Positions 18,757 to 27,133 of a stretch of DNA of 64,000 nucleotides are shown here, piece after piece; position 1 is the first letter of the stretch; every line of letters begins with the position of its first letter. The stretch is from Variovorax paradoxus (GTDB lineage Bacteria > Pseudomonadota > Gammaproteobacteria > Burkholderiales > Burkholderiaceae_C), in NCBI RefSeq assembly GCF_030811855.1, contig NZ_JAUSRN010000010.1:35001-99000 (forward strand), written 5' to 3'. The notes under the pieces are model-generated. The model was not told where the DNA came from and searched no databases. It saw nothing but the letters and a program-made list of their open reading frames with translations. Position numbers and translations under genes: made by a program.

Positions 18757-18786
18757 GAAAAAGCGCCCGATGGGCGCTTTTTTTGT
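18757..18786 (+). terminator. Rho-independent terminator after the DUF3567 gene
   Basis: AAGCGCCC, loop GAT, GGGCGCTT (18761-18779), followed by TTTTTTG: an eight-base-pair stem with a U tract. An A run on the 5' side means it could also work for the convergent AbrB-family gene. Confidence 0.9.
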
Positions 18787-18806
18787 TTCTTTTCAGGCCG
18801 AACCGG

Positions 18807-19871
18807 TCATTTCTGTCCGTAGATCCACCGGTACATCGGCCCGACCAAGAGCAGCACCGCCACCAGCCGGCACACCTGGAACGCCGTCACCACGGGCACC
18901 CCGAGCTGCAGAACCTTGGCCGTGATCGACATTTCCGCAATGCCTCCCGGCGAGGCAGCCAAAATCATCGTGGCGGGATGCAAGCCCGTGGCCCAGGCCA
19001 GCAGCCAGGCGGCGCCCGCGCACAGCACGAGCATGGAGGCGGTGCCCAACGCCACCGACCCCAACCAGCGCGGCGCCGTGTGCAGGAACTCGCGGCTGAA
19101 GCGCACACCCAGGCTCACGGCAATCACCAACTGCGCGGCGTTCGACACCCAGGTGGGCACCGCCGAAAGCGACTGGCCCGCAATGGTGAATGCCATCGCC
19201 ACCACCAGCGGACCCATGAACCATGGGTTGGTTCGGCCCAGCGCACGCATCGCAAGGCCGCCGACGCCCGTGGCCAGCGCCAGCAGCAAGAGCCCGCCCG
19301 CGTTCACGTTGCGCAACATGGGCGGGTTGATTTCGAGCCCGTGAAGGCCGCTCCACTGCATGGCAAACGGAATTGCGATGGTCACCACCACCAGCCGCAG
19401 GCTGTGCGCCGCGGCCACCAGGTCGGTGCGTGCACCGGCCGATTCGGACAGCAGCGTCATCTCCGAGGCTCCGCCGATGGCGCCTGCAAAGTAAGTCGTC
19501 GCTCTCATGGATCTCGCCGGCACATGCGGCATGCGCCTGGCGTGCAGCCCGTGCAGCCAGCGCCCAAAGCCCCAGCCGAGCAGCAAGGCCCAGACAATGG
19601 CGAGGGCAATGGCCCACCAGACGCCGGCCACCAGCGCAACCACCTGCGGCGTGAAGTAGAGCCCCAGAGCAGTGCCGATGGTCCATTGGCCGGCATTGCG
19701 CAGCGGCGTGTAGCTGGCGGTGGGCGCACCCGCAATCGATGCCAGCGACACCGCGAGCAGCGGCCCGATCATCCACGGCAGCGGCGTGCGCAAGGCGAGG
19801 CAGAGCACCGCCGCGGCGAGGGCAAGCAACAGCGTGGCCAGCACGCGAACCGGAAAGCGGAAAGACACCAC
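18807..19871 (-). CDS. AbrB-family (AbrB/ArsB-like duplicated) membrane protein
   Basis: A 354-residue polytopic membrane protein with about ten hydrophobic segments in two related halves: LPWMIGPLLAVSLASIAG in the first and NPWFMGPLVVAMAFTIAG in the second. This internal duplication defines the Pfam AbrB group (ammonia-monooxygenase-like/YtbE-type membrane proteins). Despite the name the group is not the AbrB DNA-binding regulator. GASEMTLLSESAGAR and its counterpart GGIAEMSITAKVLQLG are the conserved turn motifs. A transport role is likely, substrate unknown. The start is uncertain. ATG at 19934 would overlap the divergent ChaN start, and GTG at 19871 leaves 57 bases for promoters. Confidence 0.75.
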   Translation of the reverse strand: MVSFRFPVRVLATLLLALAAAVLCLALRTPLPWMIGPLLAVSLASIAGAPTASYTPLRNAGQWTIGTALGLYFTPQVVALVAGVWWAIALAIVWALLLGWGFGRWLHGLHARRMPHVPARSMRATTYFAGAIGGASEMTLLSESAGARTDLVAAAHSLRLVVVTIAIPFAMQWSGLHGLEINPPMLRNVNAGGLLLLALATGVGGLAMRALGRTNPWFMGPLVVAMAFTIAGQSLSAVPTWVSNAAQLVIAVSLGVRFSREFLHTAPRWLGSVALGTASMLVLCAGAAWLLAWATGLHPATMILAASPGGIAEMSITAKVLQLGVPVVTAFQVCRLVAVLLLVGPMYRWIYGQK

Positions 19872-19928
19872 AGGAAAAAGCGGAATTGGACGGCACGGCG
19901 TGCGGGCGCCAACGCATAGTATGTCTCG

Positions 19929-20774
19929 ATGCATTGCCCACCCTCCCCCGCGCGGGCCACCCGTTTGCCGTTGCCCGTGTTCGCGGTCGTGGCCGCAGCC
20001 ATTGCGCTGGCGGGTTGCACAGCCTTCTTCAACGGTCCCAATGCACCCGTGGCACGCCGTGCCGCGGCGCTGCTGCCCACAGACGCTCTGATCATCGGCG
20101 AACAGCACGACGCCCCGGAGCACCATGCGATCGAGCGGGAAACCGTCGAAGCGCTGGCGAGCAAGGGCAAGCTGGCCGCGCTGCTGCTCGAAATGGCCGA
20201 GGAAGGCCACAGCACCGCCCGACTCGACACCGCGGCCACCGACGCGCAGGCACAGGCCGCGCTCGGTTGGAACGACAAGGCCTGGCCCTGGGACAGCTAC
20301 GGTCCGGTGGTGATGGCGGCGGTGCGCGCCGGCGTGCCGGTCATCGGCGCGAACCTGCCGCGGGCGCGAATGAAGAACGCCATGACCGACGTCTCGCTCG
20401 ACGTGCAGCTCAATGGCGAGGCCTACACCGCGCAGCAGGACGCCGTGCGGGAAGGCCACTGCAAGCTGTTGCCCGAGCCCCAGATCGTGCCGATGACAAG
20501 GATCCAGGTGGGGCGCGACCGCGCCATGGCACAGGCCATCGTCAAGGCTCGCCAGCCGGGCAAGACGGTGTTGCTGATCAGCGGCGCGGGCCACGCCACC
20601 AAGGTGCTGGGCGTGCCGCAGCACCTGCCCACCGATGTATCGGTCAAGGCCGTGCGGCTGCAGGCCGGCGAATCACCTGAAGAAAACGAAAACAACAAAG
20701 GGGCTTACGACGCCGTCTGGCGCACGCCCCCTCTGCCGCCCAAGGACTACTGCGCGGGAATGCGCACCGGCTAG
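19929..20774 (+). CDS. ChaN-family lipoprotein
   Basis: 281 residues. N-terminal lipoprotein signal with lipobox ALAGC (Cys30), then a ChaN/EreA-like domain (Pfam Cofac_haem_bdg): ALIIGEQHDAPEHHAIE, LLLEMAEEGHS, VPVIGANLPR and LISGAGHATK. The characterised Campylobacter ChaN is a haem-binding, iron-regulated outer-membrane lipoprotein, so an iron/haem role is possible though no Fur box was identified. The Tyr haem ligand was not located. It begins within or next to the 5' end of the divergent membrane-protein gene. Confidence 0.75.
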   Translation: MHCPPSPARATRLPLPVFAVVAAAIALAGCTAFFNGPNAPVARRAAALLPTDALIIGEQHDAPEHHAIERETVEALASKGKLAALLLEMAEEGHSTARLDTAATDAQAQAALGWNDKAWPWDSYGPVVMAAVRAGVPVIGANLPRARMKNAMTDVSLDVQLNGEAYTAQQDAVREGHCKLLPEPQIVPMTRIQVGRDRAMAQAIVKARQPGKTVLLISGAGHATKVLGVPQHLPTDVSVKAVRLQAGESPEENENNKGAYDAVWRTPPLPPKDYCAGMRTG

Positions 20775-20789
20775 CCCGCGCCCCGTGGG

Positions 20790-22124
20790 TCAGGCAAATT
20801 TTTTGATCGAATCCGCCAGTGTGTTGACCAGCGTGTCGATGTGCTGCTTCTCCACAATGTAGGGCGGCGCAATCACCAGCACGTCGCCCGCGGGCCGCAC
20901 CAGCGCGCCCTTGTGGAAGCAATCCAGGAAGATGTCGTAGGCGCGCTTGCCGGGCGTGCCGGCAATGGGTGCGAGCTCCACCGCCGCGGCAAGGCCGAGG
21001 CTGCGGATGCCGACCACGTTCGGCAGGCCCTTGAAGGTGCTGTGAAACGCGTCGCCCAGCACCTTGCCCATTTCGCCCGCGCGAGCAAAGAGGTTCTCCT
21101 GCTTGAACAAGTCGAGCGTGGCAATGGCCGCTGCGCAGGCCACCGGGTGGCCCGAGTAGGTGTAGCCGTGAAAGAACTCGACCACGTGCTCGGGCGCGTC
21201 GGTCTTCATCATCGCGTCGTACAGCTTGTCGCGGCAGATCACGCCGCCCATGGGTATCACGCCGTTGGTCACGCACTTGGCAAAGTTCAGCATGTCGGGC
21301 ACCACGCCGTAGTAGTCCGACGCGAAGTTGGTGCCCATGCGTCCGAAGCCGGTAATGACCTCATCGAAGATCAGTAGGATGCCGTGCTTGTCGCAGATGG
21401 CGCGCAGCTTCTGCAGGTAGCCCTTGGGCGGCAGATACCAGCCGGCCGAACCCGCCACCGGCTCGACGATGATCGCTGCGATGTTGCTCGGGTCGTGAAG
21501 CGGCAGGATGCGGGTCTCCAGCTCGACCAGCGGGTCTTCGGCCCACACCGGCTCCTCGTTGTGGATGTACGCATGGTTCACCGGATCATGGATGAAGCGC
21601 ATGTGGTCCACGCGCGGCAAGAAGGCCGAGCCGAACACCTTGCGGTTGCCCGGAATGCCGCCGACCGACATGCCGCCGAAGCCCACGCCGTGATAGCCCT
21701 TCTCGCGCCCGATGAACACGTTGCGGTGGCCCTCCCCGCGCGCGCGGTGGTAGGCCAGCGCCACCTTCATCGAGGTGTCGGCCGCCTCGCTGCCGGAGTT
21801 GCAGAACAGCACCTTGTTGAGGTCGCCCGGCGCCATCGACGCGATCATCTCCGCCGCCTTGAACGCCTTGTCGTTGCTGACCTGGAAGGCCGTGGCGTAA
21901 TCGAGCGTGTCGAGCTGCTTCTTGATGGCTTCGTTGATGGGCTTCCTGTTGTGGCCCGCGCCCACGCACCACAGCGACGAGATGCCGTCGATCACCTTCT
22001 TGCCGTCGTGCGTGGTGAACTCCATGCCGTCGGCCGCCACGAAGATGCGCGGGTCTTTCTGGAAGTGGCGGTTTGGAGTGAAGGGCAACCACTGGTTGCC
22101 CATGTTGAAGTCCTGGTAGGCCAT
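20790..22124 (-). CDS. Class III omega-amino acid aminotransferase
   Basis: A 444-residue fold-type I PLP enzyme of the beta-alanine/omega-amino acid:pyruvate transaminase type. Seen: CNSGSEAADTSMK (cofactor phosphate loop), KGYHGVGFGGMSVGG, the PLP-binding Asp254 in LIFDEVITGFGRMG and the Schiff-base lysine Lys283 in AKCVTNGVIPMGG. It moves the terminal amino group of beta-alanine, GABA, taurine or similar to pyruvate; which one is not decidable. ATG at 22124 has AGAAGGA eleven bases ahead. The longer open frame to 22604 overlaps purU and is not used. Divergent from purU, convergent with the ChaN gene. Confidence 0.88.
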   Translation of the reverse strand: MAYQDFNMGNQWLPFTPNRHFQKDPRIFVAADGMEFTTHDGKKVIDGISSLWCVGAGHNRKPINEAIKKQLDTLDYATAFQVSNDKAFKAAEMIASMAPGDLNKVLFCNSGSEAADTSMKVALAYHRARGEGHRNVFIGREKGYHGVGFGGMSVGGIPGNRKVFGSAFLPRVDHMRFIHDPVNHAYIHNEEPVWAEDPLVELETRILPLHDPSNIAAIIVEPVAGSAGWYLPPKGYLQKLRAICDKHGILLIFDEVITGFGRMGTNFASDYYGVVPDMLNFAKCVTNGVIPMGGVICRDKLYDAMMKTDAPEHVVEFFHGYTYSGHPVACAAAIATLDLFKQENLFARAGEMGKVLGDAFHSTFKGLPNVVGIRSLGLAAAVELAPIAGTPGKRAYDIFLDCFHKGALVRPAGDVLVIAPPYIVEKQHIDTLVNTLADSIKKFA

Positions 22125-22251
22125 GCGTGCGTCCTTCTCTTGTCTCTTGGAATGCCGCCGTCGAGCGCGGTCGCTGGCATTCTTGCACTTTTGCCCGCCG
22201 GACGCCCTTCCCGGCGCGTCCCCTCGCCCGCGCTGCGACAATCGGGGCCTC

Positions 22252-23097
22252 ATGAGTGCATACATCCTGACCCTTTCCTGCCCGGACCGCGTGGGCATCG
22301 TGCATGCCGTTTCGGGCTTCCTGCTCGAACGCGGCGGCAACATCGAGGAAGCCGCCCAGTACAACGACCACGACACCGGCCTGTTCTTCATGCGCGTGCG
22401 CTTTGCCTGCAGCGACCACACCGAGGCGGCGCTGCGCGAGCAGCTCGCCACCTTTGGCGCCGGCTTCGGCATGAGCCTGCAGCTGCACGCGGCGGCCCAA
22501 CCGATGAAGACCGTGATCCTCGTCAGCAAGGAAGGCCACTGCCTGAACGACCTGCTGTTCCGCTGGAAGAGCGGCCTGCTCGCCATCGACGTGCGCGCCA
22601 TCATCTCGAACCACCGTGACTTCTACCAGCTGGCGGCCAGCTACAACGTGCCGTTCCACCACATTCCCGTGACGGCGGCCACCAAGGCGCAGGCCGAAGC
22701 CAGGCAGCTGGAAATCATCGAGGCTGAGGGCGCCGAGCTCGTGGTGCTCGCGCGCTACATGCAGATCCTGAGCAACGACCTGTGCAAGAGCCTAGCGGGA
22801 CGGGCGATCAACATCCACCACTCGTTCCTGCCCAGCTTCAAGGGCGCCAAGCCCTACTACCAGGCTCATGACCGCGGCGTGAAGCTGATCGGCGCCACCG
22901 CCCACTACGTGACGGCCGACCTCGACGAAGGCCCGATCATCGAACAGGACGTGGCGCGCGCCGACCACACCGACACGGTCGAAGACCTCACAGCCCGCGG
23001 CCGCGACACCGAGAGCCAGGTGCTCGCACGCGCCGTGAAGTGGCACAGCGAGCACCGCGTGCTGCTGAACGGGCACCGCACGGTCGTGTTCCGCTAA
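22252..23097 (+). CDS. purU: Formyltetrahydrofolate deformylase
   Basis: A 281-residue hydrolase releasing formate from 10-formyltetrahydrofolate, balancing one-carbon pools. The N-terminal ACT regulatory domain (about 1-85) opens YILTLSCPDRVGIVHAVSGF. The formyltransferase-fold catalytic domain has the Asn-His-Asp set in INIHHSFLPSFKGAKPY and VTADLDEGPIIEQD. Length is usual for PurU. The start ATG at 22252 is immediately before the ACT domain. Confidence 0.95.
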   Translation: MSAYILTLSCPDRVGIVHAVSGFLLERGGNIEEAAQYNDHDTGLFFMRVRFACSDHTEAALREQLATFGAGFGMSLQLHAAAQPMKTVILVSKEGHCLNDLLFRWKSGLLAIDVRAIISNHRDFYQLAASYNVPFHHIPVTAATKAQAEARQLEIIEAEGAELVVLARYMQILSNDLCKSLAGRAINIHHSFLPSFKGAKPYYQAHDRGVKLIGATAHYVTADLDEGPIIEQDVARADHTDTVEDLTARGRDTESQVLARAVKWHSEHRVLLNGHRTVVFR

Positions 23098-23169
23098 AGC
23101 GCTCGCCGGTACACCGCTACCCGTGTGTAAGCGGGTGTAGCATCCAGCGCCAAAAGAGGAGAAGGCGCA

Positions 23170-23901
23170 ATGCGACGTTGGATCGGTGGTTTTCTGTTGG
23201 CCGCAATGGCGGCCTGCCTGTTCGGGTGTTCCGCCACGGGACCGCGGTATTCAGAGATGGCTGAAAGCCTCCCTTCGCTCGGCGAGAACGCGGGACGGAT
23301 CTATTTCTATCGCAACACGCTAGCTGGCATGGCGGTTCAACCCGAGGTCACCATCAATGGACAGGTCGTCGGCAAGTCGCAACCCAACAGCTTCTTCTTC
23401 ATCGATCGGCCGGCCGGCACCTACCGGGCCAGTGCCCGCACCGAAGCCGAGAACAGCATCGACATCGTGCTGCTCGCCAGGCAGACCGCCTATGTCGAAA
23501 TGAGCATCGGCCTGGGCTTCGTTGTCGGCCGTCCGGCGTTCGAGCGGGTGGCGGAATCGGAGGGCCGGAAGGCGCTGCCATCGCTGGCCTACGGCGGAAC
23601 GATGCCGGTGATGGCCAAGGCGGCGAATGCATCGGCGCCGGCACAAGCCGCTCCGATTGCACCGGCTACCACCGCTGCCGTAGCAACTGCCTCTACGGCA
23701 ACACCGTCTTCCGGCGCGCCAATGGCCGCACCAGTCGTGCAGCGCACATCCATTTCAACAGCAGCGCCGCCCGCCACACCACCGGCACCTCCACCTGCAT
23801 TGCCGCCGGCCCGCAGCACCGCGACCGCGGCGCCCGAAGCGACGCCATTTGCCAAGACTTCGATCAACGATCTGCGACTGCTTCTGCAAGCCAACCGATG
23901 A
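23170..23901 (+). CDS. DUF2846 lipoprotein
   Basis: 243 residues. A lipobox CLFGC is at 17-21. The DUF2846 domain follows (about 40-150) with GRIYFYRNTLAGMAVQPEV and FFFIDRPAGTYRAS, a beta-sandwich family of unknown function seen in envelope lipoproteins. The C-terminal 90 residues are an Ala/Pro/Thr-rich linker ending KTSINDLRLLLQANR. Its stop overlaps the start of the next gene (ATGA, 23898-23901), so it is coupled to the degenerate trypsin-fold protein. RBS AGAGGAGAAGG precedes the ATG. Confidence 0.78.
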   Translation: MRRWIGGFLLAAMAACLFGCSATGPRYSEMAESLPSLGENAGRIYFYRNTLAGMAVQPEVTINGQVVGKSQPNSFFFIDRPAGTYRASARTEAENSIDIVLLARQTAYVEMSIGLGFVVGRPAFERVAESEGRKALPSLAYGGTMPVMAKAANASAPAQAAPIAPATTAAVATASTATPSSGAPMAAPVVQRTSISTAAPPATPPAPPPALPPARSTATAAPEATPFAKTSINDLRLLLQANR

Positions 23902-25175
23902 GATACCTGCCTCTGCCTTTCACACTGGCCCTTGCAGCAGCGCTGGCCGTTCCCGCAGCGTCGGCGCAGGAAGCGCGAAGCGGCGCGGCGCTCGCGCCCG
24001 ACGCACTCTTCGCTCGTGTTTCGTCCAACGTCTGGGTGGTTCAAGCCCATGACGCGCAAGGCAAAGTGCTGGCCACGGGCAGCGCTGTCGCCACCGGCGC
24101 CGGCACCGCCGTCACGAGCTGCCAGCTGCTCGCAAAGGCTGCCAGCGTGGCGCTGAAGCGCGACAATGTGAGCTACGGAGCCACGTTGGTCTACCCGGAC
24201 GTGGCACGCGATCTCTGCCAACTGCGGATCGCAAATTTTTCCGCGTCGCCAATCGGCATCGCGCCCGCGAATGCGCTGCAGGTCGGCATGCCGCTCTTTA
24301 TCGTCGGATCGCCGCGCGGCAAAGAACTGACGCTTGGTACCGGCATGCTCGCCGGCTTGCGGCGCAACGATGCCGGCGAACTCGAAGCCTTGCAGCTTGC
24401 GGCACAGCCGGAGGCGGGCCTCGGTGGCGCAGGACTGTTCGACGCGCAGGGTCGGCTGGTCGGCTTGATGAGCGGCGCGGCCGCCGGTTCGGGCGCGGCA
24501 ATTCTCGCCATGCCGGCGGCGTGGATTGCCGACGTGCCGGTGCGTGGCCAGCTTGCTATCGAGCGATTGGCCACGCAACCCGCAGCGGCCTTCGCAACCG
24601 GCGTGCCAGCACCGGGCCAGAGCGCCGCCCGGCCGAGCGTCGTGGAGTACCAACTGCACGACCGTCTCACAAACATCTATCGCAAGGTGATCTACCGCGC
24701 GGACCCCGCCACGGAGGATCGAATCAGCTTCAACAGCGGTGGGTGGGTCGAGAAGCCCGGAGGCGAAGTAGTCAGCCTAACCAGCGCCATTGCGGGCGAG
24801 TTCGACGCAGCGATGCCGCCAGGCGGCTGGGCCAAGACAAACTTCAAGCAGGAAGCCGCCTGGAAGACGCGCTACAACTCCACGTTGGGCGGGACTCGCA
24901 TCAACATGGATCTGTCTGCGACGGTGATGGAAGACACTGTGCTGACGGTAGGCGGGCAGGAGATCAAGGCCGTTCGCATCGAATACCGCGGATTCACGCA
25001 ACGCTTCGCGGATGCGGGCGCGGTTACCGGCAACCAGTACGGTCCCTACCGGGCCCAAGTGTGGTTTTCACCCGAGCTCGGGCGTGTCATTCGCTTCGAA
25101 GTCAAAACGCGCGGCGGCGCAAGCGGCGGAGCATTCCAAGTCAGCGAAGTCCTGGAGCTGGTCAGCCTGCGTTAG
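23898..25175 (+). CDS. Exported trypsin-fold (S1C-like) protein with lost catalytic residues
   Basis: 425 residues with a signal peptide cleaved after ASAQ. Residues about 30-230 follow a DegP/HtrA-like chymotrypsin fold: the segment normally TNCHV reads VTSCQLL, the Asp region is kept as ARDLCQLRI, GSPRGKELTLGTG matches the usual turn, and the nucleophile loop normally GNSGGPL reads AGLGGAGLF. The catalytic His and Ser are therefore absent and only Asp is in place. It is most likely a non-proteolytic binding or scaffold protein. The C-terminal 180 residues form a separate beta-rich domain not recognised. It is translationally coupled to the upstream DUF2846 lipoprotein. Confidence 0.7.
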   Translation: MRYLPLPFTLALAAALAVPAASAQEARSGAALAPDALFARVSSNVWVVQAHDAQGKVLATGSAVATGAGTAVTSCQLLAKAASVALKRDNVSYGATLVYPDVARDLCQLRIANFSASPIGIAPANALQVGMPLFIVGSPRGKELTLGTGMLAGLRRNDAGELEALQLAAQPEAGLGGAGLFDAQGRLVGLMSGAAAGSGAAILAMPAAWIADVPVRGQLAIERLATQPAAAFATGVPAPGQSAARPSVVEYQLHDRLTNIYRKVIYRADPATEDRISFNSGGWVEKPGGEVVSLTSAIAGEFDAAMPPGGWAKTNFKQEAAWKTRYNSTLGGTRINMDLSATVMEDTVLTVGGQEIKAVRIEYRGFTQRFADAGAVTGNQYGPYRAQVWFSPELGRVIRFEVKTRGGASGGAFQVSEVLELVSLR

Positions 25176-25183
25176 GCCCGCCT

Positions 25184-25238
25184 CGCGGCGGCAGGCGGAC
25201 GCCCAGCATTGCCGAGGTCGTGGCCGCCTGCCGCCGCG
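25184..25238. terminator. 15-bp perfect inverted repeat between convergent genes
   Basis: CGCGGCGGCAGGCGG at 25184-25198 and its exact reverse complement at 25224-25238 are separated by 25 bases. The pair sits between the stops of the protease-like gene (25175) and the minus-strand YXWGXW gene (25248). A hairpin this strong could block transcription from both sides. No U tract is present, so classic intrinsic termination is not assured. Confidence 0.55.
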
Positions 25239-25247
25239 GAGACCGCA

Positions 25248-25625
25248 TCAGTTCCGGTTCGGATTGTCCGGACGGCTGTCGCGGCGGTTCGGCACGCCGT
25301 CGCCGTCACGGTCCCATTCGCCACGGCGGTATTCCCAGCGGCCGTCGCGTTCGCGCCATTCCGGCGGACGGTAGGCATAGCCCCGACGGGCACGCACCCA
25401 CGAGCCCCGGACCCACACGTGTTGTCCGTTGCGCCATTCGTAGTGCCCCGGAGCCCACACGTAGCCACGGCGCGGAGGGGGCATGCGCTCCGATCGCGGC
25501 GGCGGCGGCGGCGTCTCGACGATCACTGCGCGCTGCGCATGCGCGGTGGTCGGCAGCGTGAGTGCGCCCCCGACGGAAAGCAGCGAAGCTGCGCCGATGG
25601 CCAAGGTGATTGCGACTTTTTTCAT
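25248..25625 (-). CDS. YXWGXW-repeat exported protein
   Basis: 125 residues with a signal peptide cut after TAHA. The core has the WXXGXW-type repeats: YVWAPGHYEWRNGQHVWVRG and the following SWVRARRGYAYRPPEW. The end, DRDGDGVPNRRDSRPDNPNRN without its first residue, is an Asp/Asn-rich element like thrombospondin type-3 calcium repeats. Such small proteins are abundant in Burkholderiales envelopes with no known role. ATG at 25625 directly precedes the signal peptide. The 119-base gap upstream (25626-25744) showed nothing recognisable. Confidence 0.8.
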   Translation of the reverse strand: MKKVAITLAIGAASLLSVGGALTLPTTAHAQRAVIVETPPPPPRSERMPPPRRGYVWAPGHYEWRNGQHVWVRGSWVRARRGYAYRPPEWRERDGRWEYRRGEWDRDGDGVPNRRDSRPDNPNRN

Positions 25626-25744
25626 GGGTGTCCCCTCATGAGTGGTTGGAGCCTTCATGCTGCCGCGGTCATGTGAAGCGCCTGTAAGCACTCGACGGGA
25701 CTTTGTGTAGAGGTGTTTCGCAGGAATGACGCCTTTGTTGGCAC

Positions 25745-27070
25745 TCACTCTTGCAATTCGCGAACATCGATGGCGGCGGCCATGGCGGCGTGGCCCGCCT
25801 TGTTGGGATGCAGGTGGTCGCCGTTGTCGTACAGCGGGTTCAGGGACTGGGGATCGGCTGGATTGCGCAGGATGGCATCGAAATCGATCACGCCGTCCAC
25901 GTCCTGGCGGCTGCGGATCCAGCGGTTGACCTCGCCGCGCATGGCCTCGGAACTTTCCGCCCAATAGGGCGTGTTCTTGAACGGCGGAACGGTGCCGATC
26001 AGCACTTTCACACCCTTGGCCCGGGCTTGCTTGGTCAACTGCTGCAGGCCTTCCGTGATGCGCGCAGCGGTCGCCACCTCGTGCTCGGGCGTCGGCCGCG
26101 CCGGCAATACGAACACGCTGCGGCCGATGTCGTTGGTGCCGAGCAGCACGATCACGTGCGTCACGCCCGACTGTCCCAGGGCATCGCGTGCAAAGCGCGA
26201 AAGCCCATTGGGGCCGATGCCGTCGACCAGCAGCCGGTTACCGCCGATGCCCGCATTGAGCACCGACACCGGCTGCGCTGCCGCAGCACCGTTGCGCAGG
26301 CGCGTTGCAAGCAGGTCGGGGTACGAACCATCGCCCGCCTCGCCGCCGCCCGCGGTGATCGAGTCGCCGAACGCGACCACCGCCCGCGTCGGCTGCGAGG
26401 TCATCACGTCGAGCCCGGTCACCACGTGATTGAGCGGCAACGGCTCGGCATTTGGGAGCGTGGCAGCAGAAATGGCGTTGCCCCCGCCCACCCAGCTCGC
26501 ATCAGCCGCCTGCAGGTGAACGGTCGCGAAAGGCGCTGCGCGGTCGAAGAAGGCACTCGCCGCCACCGCCTGCCCGGGCTCGACTTTCAGATCGACGCCG
26601 TCGCTCCAGATTTCCGCGCCGGGTGCGACCACCACGCTGTTGCGCCCGCCGAAGCGCAGCACCCGCACCGTCGACGGCGAGATCGCGCCGCTGCCGGTGC
26701 TGCGCGCCACGCTCGCAGCGGCAACGCGCAGGGGCGTCTTGCCGAACCGGTTGGAGAAACGGATGCGAACACGGTCGCCACCGAGCGCGGGCTCGAACTG
26801 CTGACGGACCGTTTGTCCGCGAAAGGCGTCACCGCCGGGCCGGGGTGCCGCAGCCGTGAGCAGGGGGTTCGCGCTCAGCTCGCGAAAGTCCACCGGAGCA
26901 GCAGTCCACGCGGCCACCCATTGCGCCTCGGCGGGTTGGCGCGGACGCGCGGTGGGCTGAACGGCCTGCACGGCCACCGCAGCGGCCAGCAGCACGAAGC
27001 CGACTGCGGCCACTCCATGCCGCAGCACACCTTGGCGAAGAACAGAAAGCCAATGCGAACCCAGTTTCAT
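25745..27070 (-). CDS. SGNH/GDSL-family hydrolase, exported
   Basis: A 441-residue esterase/lipase-type hydrolase. After an N-terminal hydrophobic export segment (about 18-36) and a beta-rich region (about 50-225), the SGNH domain shows block I VVAFGDSITAGGG (Ser nucleophile), block II Gly in NAGIGGNRL, block III VLLGTNDIG and block V DNGDHLHPN (Asp and His). All catalytic elements are present. The N-terminal extension is of the kind found in secreted carbohydrate- or lipid-esterases. ATG at 27070 is chosen over TTG at 27076. It lies 63 bases downstream of the carboxylase gene on the same strand. Confidence 0.85.
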   Translation of the reverse strand: MKLGSHWLSVLRQGVLRHGVAAVGFVLLAAAVAVQAVQPTARPRQPAEAQWVAAWTAAPVDFRELSANPLLTAAAPRPGGDAFRGQTVRQQFEPALGGDRVRIRFSNRFGKTPLRVAAASVARSTGSGAISPSTVRVLRFGGRNSVVVAPGAEIWSDGVDLKVEPGQAVAASAFFDRAAPFATVHLQAADASWVGGGNAISAATLPNAEPLPLNHVVTGLDVMTSQPTRAVVAFGDSITAGGGEAGDGSYPDLLATRLRNGAAAAQPVSVLNAGIGGNRLLVDGIGPNGLSRFARDALGQSGVTHVIVLLGTNDIGRSVFVLPARPTPEHEVATAARITEGLQQLTKQARAKGVKVLIGTVPPFKNTPYWAESSEAMRGEVNRWIRSRQDVDGVIDFDAILRNPADPQSLNPLYDNGDHLHPNKAGHAAMAAAIDVRELQE

Positions 27071-27133
27071 GCGCAAAGCGACTCAGTGTACGGAGCCCCT
27101 TTGCACTCGCATGTGACGAGGTCTAGTGGATCG

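Noticed and set aside
18807..19871. AbrB DNA-binding regulator
   Set aside because: The family name misleads: the product is almost entirely membrane segments with an internal duplication.
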